Source: Phycisphaerae bacterium (GTDB lineage: Bacteria; Planctomycetota; Phycisphaerae; UBA1845). Taken from it: 64,000 nt of DNA. Below are positions 45,071-53,601 of the stretch, piece by piece. The notes beneath the pieces were generated by a model. That model was given only the letters and a program-made list of their open reading frames with translations. It ran no database searches and had not been told where the DNA came from. The DNA lies in the NCBI GenBank assembly GCA_029260165.1, contig JAJDDT010000102.1, positions 150,503 to 214,502 of the forward strand, read 5' to 3'. A program made the translations under genes and the position numbers. Position 1 is the stretch's first letter. Every line of letters begins with the position of its first letter.

Positions 45071-45234
45071 CGAGGCACCTCGCGGTAGTTTGAATTCGAT
45101 CACGATACGCTGAACCCATCTTAGCGTGGTTCCCGTCACTCGCCACATCATGGGCCATTTGCCTTTGCGAACGTGACGAGGCACAATACGCCGTCCGATT
45201 GGAAAACCACCGCAAAACGGAGAAGGCGACACCG

Positions 45235-46398
45235 ATGAAAGTTCATGAATATCAGGCCCGTGAGTTGCTGGAGGAGTGTGGTGCCCCGGTTCCACCGTCA
45301 AAGGTTGTTGAAACGGTCGATCAGGCGTTGTCCGCGTACGACGAAATAGGTCAGATGGTGGTGGTCAAGGCTCAGGTGTTTGCCGGCGGACGCGGCAAGG
45401 CGGGGTTCGTCAAGCTCTGCAACAACCGTGACGAGGTGAAAACAGCCGCGGAGTTCATGCTCGGTAATCGGATGGTGTCGAAACAGACCGGTCCCGAGGG
45501 AATCGCCGTCAAAAAACTGTTGATCGCGTCGGCTGTGGACATCGAGAGCGAATACTACGTCGCCGTCGTGTTGGATCGCACGAAGCGGTGTCCGGTGGTG
45601 ATGGTCTCGCGTGAGGGCGGGGTTGAGATTGAAGAGGTGGCTGAGAAAAATCCGGACGCCATCGTGAAACAATGGCTTGATCCGCATTTGGGACTGGTCA
45701 ATTTTCAGGCAGCCAGGCTGGTGTCAGCCCTGGGGTTGAAGGAAAAATCGCAGGTCAAATCTGCGACGAAGGTGCTGCGGGCGTTGGTGGATGTGTTCTA
45801 CAAATACGACTGCGCGTTGGCGGAGATCAATCCGCTGGTGTTGACCAGGGGCGGGGATATCCTGGCCATCGACGCAAAAATGAATTTCGACGACAACGCC
45901 ACGTTCCGTCACAAGAGACTGCAGGAAATGTTCGACCCGAGCGAGGAAAACCCGGCGGAGCTTCGCGCGAAGGAACACGACCTGACGTACATCGCGCTGG
46001 ATGGGAACATCGGTTGCCTGGTGAATGGGGCGGGGCTGGCGATGTCAACGATGGACATCATCAAGCTGCACGGTGGTGAGCCTGCCAACTTTCTCGACGT
46101 CGGTGGTTCGGTCACGAAGGAGGGTGCGATCGAGGCGTTTCGCATCATTCTGTCGGATGAGAAGGTCAGGGGTGTGCTCGTGAACATCTTCGGCGGGATC
46201 GCCAAATGCGACACCATTGCCGAAGCACTGATCGCAGCCGCGAATGAAATTGGTTTCAAAATCCCCGTCGTGGTTCGTCTCGAGGGAACAAACGTGGAGC
46301 GTGCGCGCGAGCTGCTCAAGGAAGCGAATATCGACGCGCTCATTCCGGCGGATGACCTGACCGACGCCGCGAAAAAGGCGTGCGCACAGGTCGCGTAA
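45235..46398 (+). CDS. sucC: succinyl-CoA synthetase beta subunit
   Basis: A 387-residue ATP-grasp subunit of the TCA-cycle enzyme that makes ATP or GTP from succinyl-CoA. It starts MKVHEYQARELLEECGAP; VVVKAQVFAGGRGKAG, SREGGVEIEEVAEKNPDAI, CALAEINPLVLT and DAKMNFDDNA mark the ATP-grasp domain. GGSVTKEGAIEAFRIIL and VNIFGGIAKCD belong to the C-terminal ligase half. The length fits SucC. The usual sucD (alpha subunit) does not follow; the next gene is convergent arfB. Confidence 0.93.
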   Translation: MKVHEYQARELLEECGAPVPPSKVVETVDQALSAYDEIGQMVVVKAQVFAGGRGKAGFVKLCNNRDEVKTAAEFMLGNRMVSKQTGPEGIAVKKLLIASAVDIESEYYVAVVLDRTKRCPVVMVSREGGVEIEEVAEKNPDAIVKQWLDPHLGLVNFQAARLVSALGLKEKSQVKSATKVLRALVDVFYKYDCALAEINPLVLTRGGDILAIDAKMNFDDNATFRHKRLQEMFDPSEENPAELRAKEHDLTYIALDGNIGCLVNGAGLAMSTMDIIKLHGGEPANFLDVGGSVTKEGAIEAFRIILSDEKVRGVLVNIFGGIAKCDTIAEALIAAANEIGFKIPVVVRLEGTNVERARELLKEANIDALIPADDLTDAAKKACAQVA

Positions 46399-46441
46399 GC
46401 ATTCCCGGGTCACATCTCTTTTTTGAAACAGCGGACCTGTC

Positions 46442-46891
46442 CTACTCGCCGGAACCGGGTCGGCGGCGGAGTTGTTTTGTGTTGCTTCGGCGTGTCTTGT
46501 TGTCGAGTCGGCGTTTCCTGGATGATCTGGTGGCCTGGGTCGGAACCCGTTGGCGTTGTCGATGCAGGGCAGATTCAAGCAGTTCGACAAGTCGCTCGGT
46601 GGCTGACCGGCGGTTGGCAGCCTGGGTTCGATGTCTGGACGACACCACGCGCATCTGACCGTCCTTTCCGATGCGTGTCCGGAGCTGTGTGCGGATGCGT
46701 CTTTTCTGAGCGTCTGTCAACGCTTCGGTGTGGTGCAGATCGAAATACAGCGTCACGCGCGTGTTGACCTTGTTGACGTTTTGTCCACCGGGACCACTGC
46801 TTCGCGAAAAGACGAAACGAAGGTCATCGGCGGGAATTCTGACAAACTCGTCAACGATCACGTCGCCTGATGAATCGTCGGGGGTGATCAA
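46442..46891 (-). CDS. arfB: ArfB-like peptidyl-tRNA hydrolase (ribosome rescue)
   Basis: A 149-residue class I release-factor-like protein: the catalytic GGQ at residues 35-37 in SRSSGPGGQNVNKVNTRVTL, followed by helices and a highly basic C-terminal tail (RSSRKRRLDNKTRRSNTKQL) of the type that enters the empty mRNA channel. Codon-recognition domains are absent. The start is TTG at 46891, overlapping the kinase stop; a GTG at codon 11 (46861) would give a more typical length. It frees ribosomes stalled on broken mRNA. Confidence 0.87.
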   Translation of the reverse strand: MITPDDSSGDVIVDEFVRIPADDLRFVFSRSSGPGGQNVNKVNTRVTLYFDLHHTEALTDAQKRRIRTQLRTRIGKDGQMRVVSSRHRTQAANRRSATERLVELLESALHRQRQRVPTQATRSSRKRRLDNKTRRSNTKQLRRRPGSGE

Positions 46892-49242
46892 CTCCCCCGC
46901 CCGCCCGAACCGGTCGGAATTTTGAATTTCGGTTTGAAGGATCGCGTTGCGCCGGTCCCGGGTTTCGCCCGCGATTGTGGAGACCGTCGCACACGCGGGA
47001 CGGATCGCGAATTCGTCAGCGCGTTGGACGAAGCCAATCGACCGAGAAACAGGGCTGGATCCCCCTTGAGCTTGATGGCCCGATCGTAGTCCGCGATCGC
47101 GAGTTCAAACTTTCCAAGCAGATGATAAGACTCCGCCCGGCGAACGAGGGCTTGAAAATCGTCCGGGTCCTGTTCCAACTGCTCGTTGAATGATTCCACG
47201 TCCTTTTCAACCGACACCAGCAATCGACCGCGTTCCAGCGTGGCTGCCTGGTGCGCGCTTTCTCGAGAGAGGGCGTAGTCGTAATCCCGCATAGCCTCAA
47301 CCAGATCGCCAAGACGCCGCAACGCCATTCCACGTGCGACGTAAACACCGGGAACGCGCGCGATGCCGTGGGACAACGTTCGACTCAAATCGTCGGCTGA
47401 TTGGACAGCGTCTCCGGTAAACAGCTCGACCAACCCACGCATCAGATAACCACCGAACTTGTTGGCATCGTATCCAAGCATGACCTCTGCCCATTGGCTG
47501 ACCTTCTCGAACTCCGCACGTCGCGCATGAATGACCGCTCGGAGAAAGACGGCGTCGTAAAACGATTGGTCGGCGCGGTTGGCTTCATCGACGAGTCGCA
47601 GCGCTTCGTCAATATCCGCCGCGTCGATCGCCTGCTGACACAAGCTCAACGACACGGTCCTGGCTGCGAGAAGCACAGAGTTGGTCGGCATCCTCGACGG
47701 AGATTTCAGAAGCCGTTTCGCAACCAATTGAATTTCCTCGCCAAGCATCGCCAGCGTGACCGCGTCTTCTTCTGTAAAATGCACGGCGGTATCCACCGGA
47801 CGCCTGTCCATACCCCCGGTGGCTGACCCGGGTGCGTTGAATGACCCCAGCGCGCCACGCAATGCTTCGGAACCAGCCCCGAGCGTTCGCATCGCCAACT
47901 GAACATCGGCTGGAAGACTTTCAATCAGCGTCTCGCGCTCTTCCTCGAGCGTCTCCACACGTCGCTCCAGCTCCTTGCGCTCATTGCGCTCGACCGTCAG
48001 CACTTCATCCTTGCCCGCGAGCTTCTTCTTCGTCGAACGTGATTGCAAAGCATAGGTCGAAAAGGCTGTCACGATCGCGACGAGAATCGCCACCGCGCCC
48101 ACGCGATTCCGGGTCAACTTCTTTCGAACACGTCGGGCGATCCCCTCGCGTTTGGCATGGATGGTTTCCGACCGCAGGAACCGCCGAAGATCCTCGGACA
48201 TCTCGCCAGCCGACTGGTACCGACCTCCAACATCCTTGTCCAGGGCTTTCATGCAGACCGTTTCGAGATCGACCGGAATCGACGAATTCAATTCGCGGGG
48301 TGATTTCACATCGGAACTGATAATGCGCGAGATGACCTGCTCCCGCGTTTCACCAGGATAAGGTGGTTGCAGCGTCAGCCACTCGTACATCGTCGCCCCG
48401 AGCGAGTAAATGTCCGTCCGATGATCGACCGGAACGCGCCCACCGGTGATCTGCTCCGGCGACATGTACAGTGGCGACCCGATGAATTCACCGGTCATGG
48501 TCACCCCAGGCTGCTCCATGATCCGCGCAAGCCCGAAATCGGTGATCCGCAACCTGCCGTCTGATCCCTGCAGAAAATTATGCGGTTTGATATCGCGATG
48601 GATCACACCCTGGCCATGCGCATATTGCAACGCGTCGGCTGCCGCGGCGGTTTGTCTGGCCACCTCGTAAAAATGCTCCGCCGCAGTGCGCGACAACGCG
48701 GTGTCAGCCGATTCCACGGTGTTGGAAGATGACTCTGCAATCCCCGTATCCGCAGTAGTCGCATGCGACGATCCCCCAAGGGGCTGCGTTTCCGTCAAAC
48801 CGACAGACGAACCGGACGATGTCCCCCCACGCATCACGCAGATCGAGTCGTACAAACTCCCACCGTCAACGTATTCCATGGTGTAGTAATAAATCCCCTC
48901 AGCCTCACCGATCGCGAATATCGGGACGATGTTCTCGTGGCTGAGCTTGCCAGCCGCCTGCGCTTCGCGCTTGAATCGCTGGACAGCCGTCGCGCTTTGA
49001 CTGATGCCGACGGGTAGAACCTTCAGGGCAACGACACGGTTGAGCGACTTCTGCCATGCTTCGTAAACCGTCCCCATTCCGCCTCTGCCAATCTCGCGGC
49101 GAATCTCGAAATCGTCGATGACCCGCCCGATCAACGAGGTCGTACCGGTCCCGCTCGACCCGTCTGACCGTTGGGGCTGCCTGCTGAATTCGTTGGACTC
49201 GGAAGAAGCCAATATGCCCGCCTCACCTGCCTGGCTGCACAA
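46888..49242 (-). CDS. membrane Ser/Thr protein kinase with TPR-like tail
   Basis: A 784-residue Hanks-type kinase. Residues ~42-340 hold the kinase: Gly loop GRGGMGTVYEAW (52-63), Lys74, HRDIKPHN (215-222, Asp217) and DFG (235-237), all intact. A Ser/Thr-rich insertion at ~139-187 (TSSGSSVGLTETQPLGGSS) lies in the C-lobe before the HRD motif. A TM at ~395-415 (VGAVAILVAIVTAFSTYA) leads to a coiled coil and, outside, TPR-like helices (~560-740). The start may be TTG at 49242 or TTG at 49212. A hairpin lies just upstream. Confidence 0.88.
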   Translation of the reverse strand: MCSQAGEAGILASSESNEFSRQPQRSDGSSGTGTTSLIGRVIDDFEIRREIGRGGMGTVYEAWQKSLNRVVALKVLPVGISQSATAVQRFKREAQAAGKLSHENIVPIFAIGEAEGIYYYTMEYVDGGSLYDSICVMRGGTSSGSSVGLTETQPLGGSSHATTADTGIAESSSNTVESADTALSRTAAEHFYEVARQTAAAADALQYAHGQGVIHRDIKPHNFLQGSDGRLRITDFGLARIMEQPGVTMTGEFIGSPLYMSPEQITGGRVPVDHRTDIYSLGATMYEWLTLQPPYPGETREQVISRIISSDVKSPRELNSSIPVDLETVCMKALDKDVGGRYQSAGEMSEDLRRFLRSETIHAKREGIARRVRKKLTRNRVGAVAILVAIVTAFSTYALQSRSTKKKLAGKDEVLTVERNERKELERRVETLEEERETLIESLPADVQLAMRTLGAGSEALRGALGSFNAPGSATGGMDRRPVDTAVHFTEEDAVTLAMLGEEIQLVAKRLLKSPSRMPTNSVLLAARTVSLSLCQQAIDAADIDEALRLVDEANRADQSFYDAVFLRAVIHARRAEFEKVSQWAEVMLGYDANKFGGYLMRGLVELFTGDAVQSADDLSRTLSHGIARVPGVYVARGMALRRLGDLVEAMRDYDYALSRESAHQAATLERGRLLVSVEKDVESFNEQLEQDPDDFQALVRRAESYHLLGKFELAIADYDRAIKLKGDPALFLGRLASSNALTNSRSVPRVRRSPQSRAKPGTGATRSFKPKFKIPTGSGGRGS

Positions 49243-49245
49243 AAC

Positions 49246-49266
49246 CTGACGGAATCAGTCCGTCAG
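49246..49266 (-). promoter_or_regulatory. hairpin in the kinase 5' leader
   Basis: CTGACGG and CCGTCAG form seven-base arms around AATCAGT, ending four bases before the TTG at 49242. It may be an operator or a translational hairpin, and it favours the alternative start at 49212, whose ribosome binding site (AGGTGAGG) would stay free. Confidence 0.4.
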
Positions 49267-49504
49267 AATACTCCAATACTTTCACACCGCAGCAGGCCAC
49301 CGTCAATTTGACAAACCGACGTTCTTTATAATCCACTGCACGTCAAGGACTTCCATCGATTTGCGACACCCGGTTGATTCTGAAATCCACCGACCCGATG
49401 ATCGCACCGCCACCCATTGTTACGCCTGGGACGCGTTTTCGGCGCATACGGGCAGGAATAAATTTCTGCTTTAACTCCGGTGCTCTGCTGCGCCGATCAA
49501 CACG

Positions 49505-50038
49505 CTATTCGACAACGACGTTCGGGTATTTACCCAACCGGTGTATTTTTCCCAGTTCAACATATCGCGTCACGACTTCGCAGATGTACCCGCGTTCCGC
49601 GTCAGTCGTTTGGCGGACGGGTTTGGCTGGCACACCCATCATCACGGTGCCGTTGGGGACGGTGGTTCCCGGTGGCACGACCGCACCGGCGGCGATGATG
49701 CACCCCTCGCCGATTTCACAGCGATCCAGGACGATCGAACCGATCCCGATCAGCGATCGCGAGCCAACACGCCGACAGTGCACCACAGCCCGGTGACCGA
49801 TGCCCACGTCGTCGCCAATATCCAGATCGACACCTGTCTCATTATGCAGAACAGAACCATCCTGAACATTGACACGCCGACCCAGGCGAATCCGCCCCAC
49901 GTCACCCCGAATCGTCACATGGTGCATGATCGTGCACTCGTCACCCAGCGTGACACCGCCAGCCACATACGACGTCGGCGCGATGTACACATCCCGCCCC
50001 AATTTGACACAATGGTCGATCACAACGGTACCCTCCAC
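49505..50038 (-). CDS. gamma-carbonic anhydrase-like hexapeptide protein
   Basis: A 177-residue left-handed parallel beta-helix protein. It has hexapeptide repeats and the three metal-ligand histidines of the gamma-carbonic anhydrase/YrdA family (VLHNE, GIGHRAVVHC) together with ITIRGD-like VTIRGDVG and NVQDGS. The C-terminal block GTVMMGVPAKPVRQ matches YrdA-type proteins. Trimeric zinc (or iron) hydratase activity is possible, but many YrdA-like proteins show none. It lies 179 bases after frr on the same strand. Confidence 0.87.
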   Translation of the reverse strand: MEGTVVIDHCVKLGRDVYIAPTSYVAGGVTLGDECTIMHHVTIRGDVGRIRLGRRVNVQDGSVLHNETGVDLDIGDDVGIGHRAVVHCRRVGSRSLIGIGSIVLDRCEIGEGCIIAAGAVVPPGTTVPNGTVMMGVPAKPVRQTTDAERGYICEVVTRYVELGKIHRLGKYPNVVVE

Positions 50039-50217
50039 ACGACACCTGTGCGCGCGACGTCAGCCACACCCGTTACCGATACCATCGGTCCGAACGGTCC
50101 ATTCGGTTGATATTTGAAATGACGTGAAACAGCGATGCGAGCGAACACCACGAACCGGCGAGCAGCCAAACATACTCAGCCGTTGCAAACCAGGGACCGC
50201 CCAATCCCCCTTCGATA

Positions 50218-50784
50218 TCAGTCCTGCTCGATCTCTTTCGACTTCTCTTTGACAAGCTTGTCGATCTCGGATTCGACACCCTTGATCAGCTTTTGAATGG
50301 AATCCTTGGCGGTGTCAGCCTCATCCTCGCTGAGCACGGACTCCTTTTGCGACGATTCGATTTTCCTGTTCGCGTCGCGTCGAACATTGCGGATTGCGAC
50401 CTTCTGCTCTTCACCCATTTTTCGCACCTGACCAGCCAGTTGCTGACGACGCTCACCCGATAGTGGTGGAATCGGGAGTCGAATGATCTTACCGTCGGAG
50501 GCTGGCGTGATTCCGAGATCGGACGACTGCAAACCTTTTTCGATATCCTTGATCGTTCCCGGATCGAAAGGTTTCACCACGATCGTCACAGGCTCGGGAC
50601 AACTGATGGCAGCCAACTCGCGCAGGGGCATCGTACTCCCATAGGAGACGACCTCGATGCGGATATGATCAACCAGCCCCGGAGACGCCTGCCCGGTTCG
50701 GACACCCCGCAGTTCCTCTTTGAGAAAATCCACGCACTTTTGCATGGCCGCTTTGCAACTTTTTTGAATTTCAGCCGCTGACAT
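50218..50784 (-). CDS. frr: ribosome recycling factor
   Basis: A 188-residue tRNA-mimicking protein splitting post-termination ribosomes with EF-G. LRGVRTGQASPGLVDHIRIEVVSYG in the first helix, LRELAAISCPEP, DLGITPASDGKIIRLPIPPLSGERR and the long C-terminal helix are family features. AGAGGA precedes the ATG. It is the last gene of the rpsB-tsf-pyrH-frr cluster, 15 bases after pyrH. Confidence 0.97.
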   Translation of the reverse strand: MSAAEIQKSCKAAMQKCVDFLKEELRGVRTGQASPGLVDHIRIEVVSYGSTMPLRELAAISCPEPVTIVVKPFDPGTIKDIEKGLQSSDLGITPASDGKIIRLPIPPLSGERRQQLAGQVRKMGEEQKVAIRNVRRDANRKIESSQKESVLSEDEADTAKDSIQKLIKGVESEIDKLVKEKSKEIEQD

Positions 50785-50799
50785 CGCGCAATCCTCTAT

Positions 50800-51531
50800 T
50801 CAGACGTTGGCCTGTTCACTGACCAGGGTACCCACGCGCTCACCCCGGACGACACGCAGCATGTTACCCGCCTGCTTGACATTGAAAACCACCACGGGAA
50901 TCCGATTTTCCTGACACATGACAATGGCCGTCAAATCCATGACCTTCAGTCGCCCGTCGATGAAATCGTTGTAGGTCATCTGATCATGTCGGACAGCGTC
51001 GGGATGGGTTTTCGGGTCAGCCGAGTAGATTCCGTCGACTTTCGTTGCCTTGAAAAGGACATCAGCCCCGATCTCCGATGCGCGAAGGGCAGCACAGGTG
51101 TCGGTCGTCACGAACGGATTGCCCGTTCCACCGGCGAAAATGACAACACGCCCTTTTTCGAGATGGCGGATGGCCCGGCGACGTACGAAATTCTCCGCCA
51201 CACTCGTAACAGAGATGGCAGACTGAACCCGCGTTTCAATCCCGAGCGACTCAAGAACTTCCTGAACAGCCAGCGCATTGATAATCGTGCCCAACATGCC
51301 CATATAGTGGGCGGAGGCAGCGGGGATATCGATTTTCTGAGCGAGTTCATTGCCGCGGACGATGTTGCCGCCGCCGACAACCAACGCCAACTGCACACCC
51401 TGATCGACGATGGTCCTGATTTCGGCGGCGATGCGTTGGAGTTCCTCCGCATCGATGCCCGTGGTTTCGGGACGACAAAGCCCCTCACCGCTGATCTTGA
51501 GCACCACACGCTTGCGGGCGAGCTTGCCCAT
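50800..51531 (-). CDS. pyrH: UMP kinase
   Basis: A 243-residue hexameric kinase converting UMP to UDP. RVVLKISGEGL (P-loop-like), VVGGGNIVRGNELA, the ASAHYMGMLGTIINALAVQEVL helix and FAGGTGNPFVTTDTCAALRA are diagnostic. The start is the ATG at 51531, with GGAG nine bases upstream; a GTG at 51546 is in frame but has no ribosome binding site. It sits between tsf and frr as in most bacteria. Confidence 0.97.
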   Translation of the reverse strand: MGKLARKRVVLKISGEGLCRPETTGIDAEELQRIAAEIRTIVDQGVQLALVVGGGNIVRGNELAQKIDIPAASAHYMGMLGTIINALAVQEVLESLGIETRVQSAISVTSVAENFVRRRAIRHLEKGRVVIFAGGTGNPFVTTDTCAALRASEIGADVLFKATKVDGIYSADPKTHPDAVRHDQMTYNDFIDGRLKVMDLTAIVMCQENRIPVVVFNVKQAGNMLRVVRGERVGTLVSEQANV

Positions 51532-51591
51532 TCGGATGATCTCCACTCTCTACGCAAAAAAAGGAGCCTTTCGGATCCCGTTGGTTATCGA

Positions 51592-52434
51592 CTAGCTGCC
51601 AATCCTGACGAAGGTGTAGCCCTGAACGGCGCTGACACCGCCACCCGCCAACACATCCCGCACTTTGGTCTTGGAAACCTTGACGTGCTCCTGCTCCATC
51701 AGCGTGTTCTCGGCGTAGAAGGCGTTGACCTTTCCTTCCACGATTTTTTCCACGATGTTTGCGGGCTTGCCGTCTTCCTCGGCTGTCTCCTTCGCAATCT
51801 GACGGATTTTTTCAACCTCGTTGCCTGCCACACCGTCGCGATCGATCGCCAACGGACGGGCAAACGTCACATGGTGACAAAGGTCGATACCGATACTTTC
51901 AGGATTCGGAGCAGCATCGAGAGACACCAGCACGCCGGTCTTGCCATCGTGATGAACGTAGCCGCAGGTGTATCCCCCGCTCATTCGGGTTGACGCATGA
52001 AGAACGATGTTCTCACGCAGCAATCCGAAGACCGCTTCAAGATCCTCGGCAATGGTCTTGCCGGGGTTTTCAGGCGACGACATTGCCTTGACAGCATCCA
52101 CCGAGGGTGTTGCCTCGTCCTGAGCGAGAACCGCGGCAGCGATGTTGTCTGCCAGCTTGATGAAATTGTCCGTCTTGGCGACGGGGGCAGTCTCGCAACG
52201 CAGGTCGACGATGGCACCGGTCTTTCTGTCAGACGAAATAGCCATCCCGATGCGACCCTCGCCGGTTTCGTTCCCGGCGCGTTTCTCCATCTTGCCCTTG
52301 TATTTTTTTTGCAGCAGCGTCTTGGCTTCCTCGATGTCACCCTGCGACTCGGTCAGGGCAGTCTTGCATTCCATCATCGGCAGACCTGTTTGCTCGCGAA
52401 GCGATTTGACGTCAGCGGCCGTTATTGCAGCCAT
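51592..52434 (-). CDS. tsf: elongation factor Ts
   Basis: A 280-residue nucleotide exchange factor for EF-Tu. The N-terminal UBA-like part (AADVKSLREQTGLPMMECKT) and the next motif (KMEKRAGNETGEGRIG) are typical, followed by the core with TDNFIKLADNIAA and the C-terminal module. The ATG at 52434 is preceded by GGGAG. An in-frame extension further upstream is not family-like. A 10-base-arm hairpin lies between rpsB and this gene. Confidence 0.96.
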   Translation of the reverse strand: MAAITAADVKSLREQTGLPMMECKTALTESQGDIEEAKTLLQKKYKGKMEKRAGNETGEGRIGMAISSDRKTGAIVDLRCETAPVAKTDNFIKLADNIAAAVLAQDEATPSVDAVKAMSSPENPGKTIAEDLEAVFGLLRENIVLHASTRMSGGYTCGYVHHDGKTGVLVSLDAAPNPESIGIDLCHHVTFARPLAIDRDGVAGNEVEKIRQIAKETAEEDGKPANIVEKIVEGKVNAFYAENTLMEQEHVKVSKTKVRDVLAGGGVSAVQGYTFVRIGS

Positions 52435-52522
52435 TTTTTCTACTCCCACTCTGCATTCACCCGGGTTCACGGGCGAATCAAATTTCCAATGACTCGTACC
52501 TGTTGCTCTGAGTTGTTGATTC

Positions 52523-52568
52523 CCGGGTGTTTCCAGGATGACGCACGTCCTCACGCGAAAACACCCGG
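52523..52568 (-). promoter_or_regulatory. rpsB-tsf intergenic hairpin
   Basis: CCGGGTGTTT (52523-52532) and AAACACCCGG (52559-52568) are perfect 10-base arms around 26 bases, which contain a smaller inner hairpin. It lies between the rpsB stop and the tsf start. There is no T tract after it, so it is more likely an mRNA processing or attenuation element than a simple terminator. Confidence 0.55.
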
Positions 52569-52581
52569 TGTTGTATTGTGA

Positions 52582-53421
52582 TCAGGACGAAGCGTCCCCA
52601 ACGGCAGATCCCGCAACATCCGCACTTGCGTCCGCCGTTTCAGTCGACACCGCAGGTTCGGATACACCTTCATCCGCCCGGGCAAGCGTGGCACGCTCAG
52701 ACCGACGCTTGGGCGTGGGTGCTTCTTCCTGTTCGGTTCGACCGCGAAGACCTTCCTTAACCGCCTCGGTCATGTGCTCGATGATGATCTCGATGCTCCG
52801 CATGGCATCGTCATTTCCCGGGATCGGGATGTCGGCGAAATCCGGATTTGAATCCGTATCGATCAGGCAGACCGTTGGAATGTTGAGGTTGCGCGCCTCA
52901 CGCACCGCCAGATGCTCACGCTGGACATCAACGATGATCAACGCACCCGGCAATTTCGACATCTTGCGAATACCGGAAAGATTACGCTCGATTTTGCGCT
53001 TCTCACGGGCATTTCGCGAAATCTGCTTCTTGCTGTACTCGGCAGCGCTGCCATCTGTGTCTGCCGCCTCCAACTCCTCGAGACGACTGAGGCGAGCGCG
53101 GATCGTGCGAAAATTCGTCAGCGTGCCACCAAGCCAGCGCTCGATGACGTACGGCATATCAACGCTGACCGCATGATCGACAATGGACTGTCTGGCCTGT
53201 CGTTTCGTACCGACGAACAGAACATCACCCCCGCCGCCGACCACCTGCGAAACAAACTTCTTCGCACGCAGTAAGCCCTTCACCGTCTCACGAATGTCAA
53301 TGATGTGGATCAGATTGCGTTTCGAGAAAATATACGGACTCATTTTCGGATTCCAGCGACTCGCGCGGTGCCCGTAGTGAATCCCCGAATCAATCAGTTG
53401 ACGTACCAACTCTGATGCCAA
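52582..53421 (-). CDS. rpsB: 30S ribosomal protein S2
   Basis: A 279-residue S2 protein. The start is TTG at 53421: GAGGAGG lies six bases before it and the family sequence begins there (ASELVRQLIDSGIHYGHRAS). WNPKMSPYIFSKRNLIHIID, GGDVLFVGTKRQARQSI, ERWLGGTLTNFRTI and VDVQREHLAVREARNLNIPT are highly conserved. An unusual Ala/Glu/Thr-rich C-terminal tail of ~45 residues follows the core. The gene leads the rpsB-tsf-pyrH-frr cluster and is divergent from lpxB. Confidence 0.97.
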   Translation of the reverse strand: MASELVRQLIDSGIHYGHRASRWNPKMSPYIFSKRNLIHIIDIRETVKGLLRAKKFVSQVVGGGGDVLFVGTKRQARQSIVDHAVSVDMPYVIERWLGGTLTNFRTIRARLSRLEELEAADTDGSAAEYSKKQISRNAREKRKIERNLSGIRKMSKLPGALIIVDVQREHLAVREARNLNIPTVCLIDTDSNPDFADIPIPGNDDAMRSIEIIIEHMTEAVKEGLRGRTEQEEAPTPKRRSERATLARADEGVSEPAVSTETADASADVAGSAVGDASS

Positions 53422-53601
53422 GCGAAACCTCCTCGTCGCGACGAACATTTGCCCACAAGTTCAACACCCGCTGCAACGGAAGAGCTTACCATTATCCAGG
53501 GCGAAATCAACCCCCCGCGGCAACGGGATATCACACCACCCGCGCGAGAATCAATCCATCCTTGCCGGAGCGACCATTGACCGATACAGTCCGCCGTCGC
53601 A

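Noticed and set aside
49374..50110. Plus-strand frames opposite the gamma-carbonic-anhydrase-like gene
   Set aside because: They are rich in Arg/Pro/Thr from antisense reading and have no recognisable product; the hexapeptide repeats are on the minus strand.
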